From NCBI RefSeq assembly GCF_016863635.1, contig NZ_BOPG01000030.1:62001-126000 (forward strand): a stretch of DNA of 64,000 nt. Reading direction: 5' to 3'. This DNA is from Virgisporangium aurantiacum. GTDB lineage: Bacteria > Actinomycetota > Actinomycetes > Mycobacteriales > Micromonosporaceae. The translations under genes and the position numbers were made by a program. The notes under the pieces are model-generated. The model was not told the origin of the DNA. It did no database searches and saw nothing but the letters and a program-made list of their open reading frames with translations. Of this stretch, positions 56,373 to 62,312 are shown piece after piece. Within the stretch, counting starts at the first letter, position 1, and each line of letters begins with the position of its first letter.

Positions 56373-56969
56373 TCAGGGCTGGCGCGCCGCCTGCGCCGGC
56401 ACCACCGGCGCCGCGTCGGGCCGCTCCTTCTCCTGCCCGGGAACCACCGCGGTGAAGAAGACCTCGATGTCACGCTGGACGATCGCCTCGGTCTGCGCGG
56501 CGAACGCGGCGTACGCGGCGGCGTGCGTCGTCACGGCCTCGTACTGGCCGGAGAGCTGGAAGAACTGCCAACCCTCGCTCTTGAGCAACTCGGCCGTGCG
56601 GCGGTAGTGCGGCCACCGGTCGCCGTAGTGGAAGAAGCCCTCGATGGAGGCGGCGAACGCCACGACGAGGCCGACGCAGAAGATCGCCCAGCGCAGGTAC
56701 TCGGACGCGGGTTCGGTGAGGTCGAGGCCGATCAACGCCGGGATCAGCACACCGCCGACGATCGTGGTCAGCCGCAGCACGCGGTACCAGCGCTGTGCGG
56801 TGCCGGCCTTTCCCTCGGCCCACCGGACCTGGTCGAGCCAGCGGTGGCGGAGAAACTCCCGTTGGAGTGTGGTGAGTTCGAGCTGCTGGATGATCGGCAG
56901 AAACTGCTCCTCCATCCAGTCGCGGCCAGTGGTCTGTTCGGATCTTTCGGGAGAACGTGAGTCGTTCAT
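56373..56969 (-). CDS. DUF4231 (SLATT-type) two-helix membrane protein
   Basis: A 198-aa protein. A helical, Trp-rich region (REFLRHRWLDQVRWAEGKA) precedes two membrane segments (about 65-84 and 92-113), followed by the hallmark FFHYGDRWPHYRRTAELLKSEGW and a helical tail. This is the DUF4231/SLATT layout. SLATT proteins have been proposed, from genome context, to be pore-forming effectors triggered by nucleotide signals. The divergent neighbour is a TPR-S protein with a nucleotide-processing-like domain and a SLOG protein follows, a combination that supports this role. AGAAGGAGACG precedes the ATG. Confidence 0.75.
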   Translation of the reverse strand: MNDSRSPERSEQTTGRDWMEEQFLPIIQQLELTTLQREFLRHRWLDQVRWAEGKAGTAQRWYRVLRLTTIVGGVLIPALIGLDLTEPASEYLRWAIFCVGLVVAFAASIEGFFHYGDRWPHYRRTAELLKSEGWQFFQLSGQYEAVTTHAAAYAAFAAQTEAIVQRDIEVFFTAVVPGQEKERPDAAPVVPAQAARQP

Positions 56970-57025
56970 TCGTCTCCTTCTGGAGGTGATCGATGGCCGC
57001 AGTCTCCACCGAAAGCGTCTCCGAG

Positions 57026-57053
57026 TTGACGTGGGCGTGCAAGCCTACAAACT
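57026..57053 (+). promoter_or_regulatory. Promoter of the TPR-S gene, leaderless
   Basis: TTGACG (57026-57031), 16 bases, CAAACT (57048-57053), six bases, then the GTG start at 57060. It lies in the 90-base gap shared with the SLATT gene. Confidence 0.5.
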
Positions 57054-57059
57054 GACAGT

Positions 57060-58481
57060 GTGTCCGATCGTCCACTGTGCTTTGTCCTCATGCCGTTCGG
57101 AACGAAACCCGACCCGGCCGGAAAAGCGAAGGTCGACTTCGACGCGATATACGAGGAGGCGCTCGCGCCCGGAATCATCGCCGCAGGAATGGTTCCGCTC
57201 CGCGCCGACGAGGAGCGACTCGGCGGCGTCATTCACCGGGCCATGTTCGAGCGCCTGCTGCTGTGTGACTTCGCCGTGGCGGATCTGACCACCGCGAACC
57301 CGAACGTGCTCTACGAACTCGGAATCCGGCATGCCGCGCGGCCGCACACCACGCTGACCGTCTACGCGTCCCGGAAGCCGTTGCCTTTCGACGTCGCCCC
57401 GCTGCGGACCCAGCCCTACGACCTGACCGCGCGCAACATCCTGACCCCGGAGGCCGCCGCGGCCCTGCGCGACGGCGTCCGGGACAAGCTGCGGGAGCTG
57501 CGCCGCATCGCCCATACGGGTGACGTCACCGACAGCCCGCTGTTCCAGCTGATCGCCGACTGGCGGCCCGAACAGCTGCCGGCCGCCGCGGCACCCACGT
57601 TCGCGGAACAGGTGCGGGCCGGTGAGGCCGTGAAGGCCCGGCTCCAGGACCTCCGGCAGACCGTGGTCGCCACCGGCGCGAGCGACGAGGCCCGTGCGGC
57701 GCTGGCCGCCGTCCACGCCGAACTGCGCGGGGGATACGTCACCGACCTGGGCGTCCACACGGAGGTCATGCTCGCCTACCGCGCGATGGACGACTGGACC
57801 GGCATGATCGACACCTACCACGAGCTTCCCGCCCACCTGCGCCGGCAGGTCCTCGTCCGGCAGCTGGTGGCGTTCGCGTACAACCGGCGCGCCGAGAACG
57901 CGGAGGACCCGGCCGATCCGCGTCGGGGGAGCGACCGGCAGGCGGCGCTGCGCCTCCTGCACGAGATGGAGGCGGAGCAGGGTCCCACCTCCGAGACCTG
58001 CGGCCTGCGCGGCCGGATCCACAAGGCCGTCTGGCTGGAAGCGGTCGCCGCCGGCGACGAGATCCGGGCCGAGGGCCTGCTGACCCGGGCGCTCGACGCC
58101 TACCTACGTGGCTTCGAGATCGACTGGCGCGACTACTACCCGGGAATCAACGCACTCACGCTGCTCGACGCGCGGGGCACCGACGAGGCGTTGGCCGCGA
58201 TGGAGGAGCTGATGCCCGTGGTCCGGTTCGCGCTCACGCGCAGCGCGGCCACCGAGGTGTCGGCGGGCTACTGGGTGCCGGCCACCCGGCTCGAACTCGC
58301 GGTGCTGGGCGGCGACCCGGCCGAGGCCAGGGCCGCGCTCGGCGCCGTCCTCGCGTCCGGACCCGAGCAGTGGCAACGGACGACCACCGCCGCGAACCTG
58401 CGCATCATCCGCGACGCCCGCGCCCGCCGCGGCGTCGACGTGACCGACCTGAACTCGATCATCCGCCACCTGGAGACCTGA
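57060..58481 (+). CDS. TPR-S (TRAFs-binding-like) protein with deoxyribosyltransferase-like N-terminal domain
   Basis: A 473-aa protein. Residues 1-150 look like a nucleoside deoxyribosyltransferase/TIR-related domain: LCFVLMPFG (6-14), DFDAIYEEALAPGI and LLLCDFAVADLTTANPNVLYELGIRHA, with Asp75 and Glu87 at likely active-site positions. Residues about 170-473 are the helical TPR-S region, ending RRGVDVTDLNSIIRHLE. Such proteins are known from comparative genomics as parts of conflict systems, where the N-terminal domain varies. GTG 57060 is set by a CAAACT box six bases upstream. Divergent from the SLATT gene and followed after 24 bases by a SLOG gene. Confidence 0.75.
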   Translation: MSDRPLCFVLMPFGTKPDPAGKAKVDFDAIYEEALAPGIIAAGMVPLRADEERLGGVIHRAMFERLLLCDFAVADLTTANPNVLYELGIRHAARPHTTLTVYASRKPLPFDVAPLRTQPYDLTARNILTPEAAAALRDGVRDKLRELRRIAHTGDVTDSPLFQLIADWRPEQLPAAAAPTFAEQVRAGEAVKARLQDLRQTVVATGASDEARAALAAVHAELRGGYVTDLGVHTEVMLAYRAMDDWTGMIDTYHELPAHLRRQVLVRQLVAFAYNRRAENAEDPADPRRGSDRQAALRLLHEMEAEQGPTSETCGLRGRIHKAVWLEAVAAGDEIRAEGLLTRALDAYLRGFEIDWRDYYPGINALTLLDARGTDEALAAMEELMPVVRFALTRSAATEVSAGYWVPATRLELAVLGGDPAEARAALGAVLASGPEQWQRTTTAANLRIIRDARARRGVDVTDLNSIIRHLET

Positions 58482-58493
58482 ACGATCATTCGC

Positions 58494-58499
58494 GATACT
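58494..58499 (+). promoter_or_regulatory. -10 box for leaderless SLOG gene
   Basis: GATACT, six bases (GGTGCG), then GTG 58506, the same layout as before the LAL gene at 21109. Confidence 0.4.
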
Positions 58500-58505
58500 G
58501 GTGCG

Positions 58506-59045
58506 GTGCACCAGGTCATCGTCGCCAGCGGCCACCTCGTCGACGCTCCCGACCGGCCCGTTCCCCGGTTCCCGCAAGAGCGGGTCCCGTGGGTCACCGG
58601 CCAGATCGAAGCCGTCTTCGACGAGTGGCAGGTCGGCCCGTCCACGACGCTGATCTGCGGCGGCGCCCGCGGCGCCGACATCATCGCGGCCGAGGCCGCC
58701 CTCGCCCGCGGCGCGCACGTCGTCGTGTGCCTCGCCCTGCCGCCCGACCGCTTCGTCGAGCAGTCCGTCGACCTCCCGGGCACCGACTGGGCGGCCCGGT
58801 TCCGCCGCCTCCTCGAGGTCGCCGACGTGCGGGAACTCCGTGACCCCCCGGCCGGCGACGAGGTGTTCACCCGCACCAACGAGTGGATGGTCGACCTCGC
58901 CCGGTCGCTGCACCCCGAACCCCGCGCCGTCCTGGTCTGGAACGGGCAGGCGGGCGACGGCGTCGGCGGCACCGCCCACATGGTGCACCGCCTGGGATAC
59001 GACCGCGACGATCCGCGGGTCCGCGTCATCGACCCGACGCCCTAG
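58506..59045 (+). CDS. SLOG-domain (Rossmann-like nucleotide-binding) protein
   Basis: A 179-aa protein of one Rossmannoid domain. TTLICGGARGADIIAAEAALARGA (GGARGAD at 52-58) is the Gly-rich nucleotide loop of SLOG/LOG-like proteins, HVVVCLALPPDRFVEQSV the next strand-helix, and EVFTRTNEWMVDLAR and AVLVWNGQAGDGVGGTAHMV the C-terminal unit. SLOG domains are believed to sense or make nucleotide signals. It follows the TPR-S gene on the same strand and lies near the SLATT gene, completing a set seen in predicted nucleotide-dependent conflict systems. The stop precedes the convergent MerR gene end by 19 bases. Confidence 0.75.
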   Translation: MHQVIVASGHLVDAPDRPVPRFPQERVPWVTGQIEAVFDEWQVGPSTTLICGGARGADIIAAEAALARGAHVVVCLALPPDRFVEQSVDLPGTDWAARFRRLLEVADVRELRDPPAGDEVFTRTNEWMVDLARSLHPEPRAVLVWNGQAGDGVGGTAHMVHRLGYDRDDPRVRVIDPTP

Positions 59046-59064
59046 GACCGCAACGGCCGGGTGG

Positions 59065-59505
59065 TCAGTGTGCGCGTGCGTGGCTGTCTTCCACGGACAG
59101 GCCACGCAACCGCCCCTCGATGATCGACCAGAACCGCGGACATGTCATCGGTTCGCCCGACGGGCACCGCCGGCCATGTTCGAGCGCGGTGCGGGCCACC
59201 TCGATGCGGTGCTGCTGCTCGGCCAGTTCGGCGAGCTTGTGGTCGATGAGTTCCTGGCGCGACCGCCGGCCGCCGGCGATGAACCGGGCGATCTCGGCCA
59301 GCGAGAATCCGATCTCCCGGAAGAACAGGATGACGCCGACGTCGCGGACCGCGGCGGGGGTGTATCGGCGCTGTCCGTTGGTCCGGGCCTGCGGCGGCAC
59401 CAGTCCGAGTTCGTCGTAGTAGCGCAGGGCGCTCGTCGGGACGCCGGTGCGTTCGGACAGTTCTCCGATCGACAGCAACGGCGGCGGATCTTCGGTGGTG
59501 GTCAT
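59065..59505 (-). CDS. MerR family transcriptional regulator
   Basis: A 146-aa MerR-type activator. LLSIGELSERTGVPTSALRYYDELGLV is the helix-turn-helix and first wing, then RTNGQRRYTPAAVRDVGVILFFREIGFSL; a coiled-coil (KLAELAEQQHRIEVARTAL) and a C-terminal piece with CPSGEPMTC follow, a two-Cys site that could bind metal or sense oxidation. It diverges from the methyltransferase gene; the palindrome at 59510-59525 between TTGACT and the transcription start is a normal MerR operator, so it most likely controls that gene and itself. Confidence 0.8.
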   Translation of the reverse strand: MTTTEDPPPLLSIGELSERTGVPTSALRYYDELGLVPPQARTNGQRRYTPAAVRDVGVILFFREIGFSLAEIARFIAGGRRSRQELIDHKLAELAEQQHRIEVARTALEHGRRCPSGEPMTCPRFWSIIEGRLRGLSVEDSHARAH

Positions 59506-59509
59506 TGAC

Positions 59510-59525
59510 TTCAAGCCTACTTGAA
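59510..59525. promoter_or_regulatory. MerR operator in divergent promoter
   Basis: TTCAAG-CCTA-CTTGAA, a perfect 6-4-6 palindrome just after a TTGACT -35 box (59505-59510), as in promoters with long spacers that MerR proteins untwist. Confidence 0.65.
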
Positions 59526-59542
59526 CTGCTTCGCTTCCCTTT

Positions 59543-60274
59543 ATGGGTACGAGAAAGTGGCTGTTCGACCGCGTCCTTCGATGGTGGGCGGCACACGGGG
59601 GCCTGGCGCAGTTCCACCGCCCGAACGGAGCCGCCGGGCACGTCGCCGGCTGGATCATGGGTCGGCGTTCGTCGAATGTGGCGCGCAACCGGTGGGCGGT
59701 GCGGCTGCTCGATGTCGGGCCGGCCGACCGCGTCGTCGAGTTCGGCTGTGGTCCGGGCGTGGCCGTCGCCGCCCTTGCGGCCCGGACGACCCGGGGGCTG
59801 GTGGTCGGCGTCGACCACTCGCCGGTGATGATCCGCCAGGCAGGTCGCCGCAACCGGGCCGCGATCCGGGCCGGACGGGTCCGGCTGGTGCAGGCGCCGG
59901 TGCAGCACCTGACGCTGGACGACGTGCCGTTCGACGCCGCGCTCGCGGTCAACACGGTCGGCATGTGGCCCGAACCGGCCACCCGGCTGCGCGACCTCGG
60001 CCCGTTGCTGCGGCCGGGCGGACGCATCGCTGTCGTGTCGCAGCCGCGATGCGCGGGTGCCACCGCCGCGACCTCGGCGGCGGCCGCGGCCGAGCTGGCG
60101 GCCCTGCTGACCGACGCCGGGTTCGACAACCTCCGCACCGAATTCCTCGACCTCGACCCGCCCGCGGCATGCGTGATCGGGTACCTGCCGACCCGCCGAC
60201 CGGGCCGGGAGGAGGCCGCGGCCGGGCCGGAACCCCGCCGCGCCGCGCGTCCCGACGGGTCCGACCCACAGTGA
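59543..60274 (+). CDS. Class I SAM-dependent methyltransferase
   Basis: A 243-aa methyltransferase. VVEFGCGPGVAVAAL (65-79) is motif I for S-adenosylmethionine, VVGVDHSPVMIRQA motif II, and FDAALAVNTVGMWPEPATRLRDL, then LRPGGRIAVVSQP motifs III-IV. The substrate is unknown; the first 55 residues are basic and may form a lid. The C-terminus is a disordered Arg/Pro/Glu tail. It is divergent from the MerR gene and followed by a hairpin. The ATG at 59543 has no strong ribosome site. Confidence 0.8.
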   Translation: MGTRKWLFDRVLRWWAAHGGLAQFHRPNGAAGHVAGWIMGRRSSNVARNRWAVRLLDVGPADRVVEFGCGPGVAVAALAARTTRGLVVGVDHSPVMIRQAGRRNRAAIRAGRVRLVQAPVQHLTLDDVPFDAALAVNTVGMWPEPATRLRDLGPLLRPGGRIAVVSQPRCAGATAATSAAAAAELAALLTDAGFDNLRTEFLDLDPPAACVIGYLPTRRPGREEAAAGPEPRRAARPDGSDPQ

Positions 60275-60294
60275 TCTGCAAATCGGGACCGCGC

Positions 60295-60324
60295 GTGCCG
60301 CCGGCGGACTCCCGCCGGCGGCAC
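60295..60324. terminator. Hairpin terminator between convergent genes
   Basis: GTGCCGCCGGCG (60295-60306), loop GACTCC, exact complement at 60313-60324. It lies 21 bases from both gene ends and can serve both. Confidence 0.75.
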
Positions 60325-60344
60325 GGTTCCGGAACCGGGACGGG

Positions 60345-61124
60345 TTACCCCAGGCCCGCCCGGAGCGACCGCAGCGTCGGCAGCGCGAGCTGCGCGGTCG
60401 CGCGGCTGGTGTTGCGGGTCGCCTCGTTCTGAACCGCGACGCGGTCCAGCCGCACACCCGGGCGGCCGCGGTAGTAGGTCTCCACCCCGTAGGCCGTGTC
60501 ACCGTTGTACGCGGTGCAGGTGTACTGGATCTCCACGTAGAACGGGCGACCCTGGTTGTCGTACTCCACGACCCGCTGCTCGTCGCACCGCGGCGCGAGC
60601 TTGACCACCACGGCGTCGTAACTGCGTATCAGCCGGTCGAGCAGATCCACCGTGGGGAAGCCGAGCTTGGTGAAGCCGACCAAGGCGATCGAGTAGATCG
60701 TGCCGATCAGCTTACCGATGGTGTCGGCCGCCGCCGGCGTCTGCACCGCGTCGAAGAAGGCGCTCGACAGGGTGGCGCAGTTGACGGCGTCGTTGACGAA
60801 CAGCGACAGGCTGAACGGGTCGAGCTGGTCGATCAGGAGCATCTTCGTGGTGGCCGCGTCGGTGCAGGCACGCACCTCGGCGCTCGCGATGTTGTCGATC
60901 TGGCCGATGATCTCCTGCCGGGCCGCGTTGATCGCGTCGATGATCTCCCGCTTGGCGCGTTCGAGGTCACCGCCACCGCCGCCGCCCGAGAACAGCGCCG
61001 ACGCGACGGCGATCGCGATCTGCACGTAGGGGACCGCCGCCTTGACGGGCTTGGCGGTGCCACCCACGCCGATCACGACGGCCATGACGGCCGCCGTCAC
61101 GCCGGTCATCAATCTGTGTTTCAC
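60345..61124 (-). CDS. Secreted hypothetical protein
   Basis: A 259-aa protein with a signal peptide (LMTGVTAAVMAVVIGVGG, cleaved near VKA-AVP). A short Gly run (FSGGGGGGD) leads to a helical segment (LERAKREIIDAINAARQEII) and a helical core with cysteines at DAATTKM-flanking CTD and VNCATL. The C-terminal third is strand-rich with CDEQRVVEYDNQGRPFYVE and CTAYNGDTAYG. No family is recognised. GTG 61124 has AAGGAGAGC upstream. The CGGTAGAACTACGG palindrome 58-71 bases upstream resembles the one before the next secreted gene. Confidence 0.6.
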   Translation of the reverse strand: MKHRLMTGVTAAVMAVVIGVGGTAKPVKAAVPYVQIAIAVASALFSGGGGGGDLERAKREIIDAINAARQEIIGQIDNIASAEVRACTDAATTKMLLIDQLDPFSLSLFVNDAVNCATLSSAFFDAVQTPAAADTIGKLIGTIYSIALVGFTKLGFPTVDLLDRLIRSYDAVVVKLAPRCDEQRVVEYDNQGRPFYVEIQYTCTAYNGDTAYGVETYYRGRPGVRLDRVAVQNEATRNTSRATAQLALPTLRSLRAGLG

Positions 61125-61181
61125 GTAGCTCTCCTTCCTGTCCGGGGGGCCAACATAGGAAGGACGCCGGGCCGCGGGCGT

Positions 61182-61195
61182 CGGTAGAACTACGG
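61182..61195. promoter_or_regulatory. Palindrome upstream of secreted protein gene
   Basis: CGGTAGAACTACGG contains GTAG-AA-CTAC. The same GTAG/CTAC core occurs at 62232-62252. Confidence 0.35.
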
Positions 61196-61256
61196 AAACG
61201 ACCTACTGAGCCGCACCGCCCGGTGCCGGGGAGGCACCGGGCGGCGGCGATCCGGG

Positions 61257-62153
61257 TCAGACGAGCGTGTACTGGATCGTCGCGTTGCCGCTCTGGCCGT
61301 TGTAGCCGTCCAGCGCGATGGCGTACGTCGTCCCCGCCGTGGCCGGGAACGACACCTTCGACAGGGTGTTTCCGGCGACCTGGTCGTCGTTGCCGGCGAC
61401 GAAGGTCAGCACCGCCACGTTGGTTCCGGTGTACACCGCGAGTTGGGTGTCGAACCGGGCCGTGGTGGCCTGGAACGTCGCGGTGCCGGTGCGCGGCGCG
61501 GTCCAGGTGAACCAGACCGAGTGCTGCGCCGCGTCGTTGACGTGCGCCGGTTCCTGGATCTCGTGCGTGGTGCCGTTGGTGTTGGCGCCCACGATGGTGC
61601 CGCCGGCCGCCGGGCCGCTCAGCTGCTGGGCGGTGTCGAAGTCGTCGTTCATGGTCCAGCTCAGGTTGACGTCGCCGGTCGCGGCGGCTTTGCTGTCGAC
61701 CGCGATGTAGAGCTTCTGCCCGGCGCCGGCCACGACCGCCACCTGGCTCTGCGTGGTGGCGACGCCGTTCAGAACGGCGTTGTCGTTGGCGTCCATCTGC
61801 GTCAGGCCGCCCAGGCCCGACCCGTCCTGACGGTAGACGGCGAGCACCGTGTCGAACGTGCTGAACTGGGTGCGGAAGACGACGTTCCGGGTCGACGGAG
61901 CGGTCCATGTGAACCAGATCGACCGGTGCGCCGCCACCCCCGGGAAGTGGGCCGGTTCGCCGACCTGCGCCGTCGCCGTGCCGTTGTTGGTGCGGGCGGC
62001 CACCTGGCCGCTGACGTCGGGCAGCACCGTGGCGCCGGCGAAGTTGTCGTTGACCGGCGCGGCGTACGCCGGCGGGGCGGCCAGGAGGGTGCCCCCGGCC
62101 AGGCCGCCGAGCAGCGCGCCCGCGACGATCAGTCGGGATGCGAGGTGAGACAT
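61257..62153 (-). CDS. Secreted protein of two tandem prepeptidase-like beta domains
   Basis: A 298-aa exported protein; signal LIVAGALLGGLAGGTLLA with cleavage near AYA-APV. The mature chain is an internal duplication: NDNFAGATVLPDVSGQ, HRSIWFTWTAPSTRNVVF and FDTVLAVYRQDG in the first half match NDDFDTAQQLSGPAAGG, QHSVWFTWTAPRTGTATF and FDTQLAVYTGTN in the second. This is the pattern of bacterial prepeptidase C-terminal (PPC-like) beta-sandwiches, here without a peptidase. GAAGGAACGC precedes the ATG. A 9-3-9 palindrome lies in its promoter region, shared with the divergent regulator gene at 62313. Confidence 0.7.
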   Translation of the reverse strand: MSHLASRLIVAGALLGGLAGGTLLAAPPAYAAPVNDNFAGATVLPDVSGQVAARTNNGTATAQVGEPAHFPGVAAHRSIWFTWTAPSTRNVVFRTQFSTFDTVLAVYRQDGSGLGGLTQMDANDNAVLNGVATTQSQVAVVAGAGQKLYIAVDSKAAATGDVNLSWTMNDDFDTAQQLSGPAAGGTIVGANTNGTTHEIQEPAHVNDAAQHSVWFTWTAPRTGTATFQATTARFDTQLAVYTGTNVAVLTFVAGNDDQVAGNTLSKVSFPATAGTTYAIALDGYNGQSGNATIQYTLV

Positions 62154-62231
62154 GAGTTGCGTTCCTTCCGGTACGGATTCCGATCCGCATGGATCGACGT
62201 CGACAACCGTCCGCGAAATGAGCACCCGGTT

Positions 62232-62252
62232 CCTGAGTAGCCGCTACTCAGG
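62232..62252. promoter_or_regulatory. Perfect 9-3-9 palindrome in divergent promoter region
   Basis: CCTGAGTAG-CCG-CTACTCAGG lies between the secreted PPC-like gene and the ATP-binding regulator gene, 79 bases from the former's start. It is a good candidate operator, for example for the regulator itself. Confidence 0.55.
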
Positions 62253-62276
62253 TCCGGGTGTCAGGAAAGCGACGGG

Positions 62277-62306
62277 TTGACGCACGTACTCCTGCGGGTC
62301 GATGCT
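62277..62306 (+). promoter_or_regulatory. Promoter of leaderless regulator gene
   Basis: TTGACG (62277-62282), 18 bases, GATGCT (62301-62306), then six bases to GTG 62313. Confidence 0.5.
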
Positions 62307-62312
62307 CGCTGC

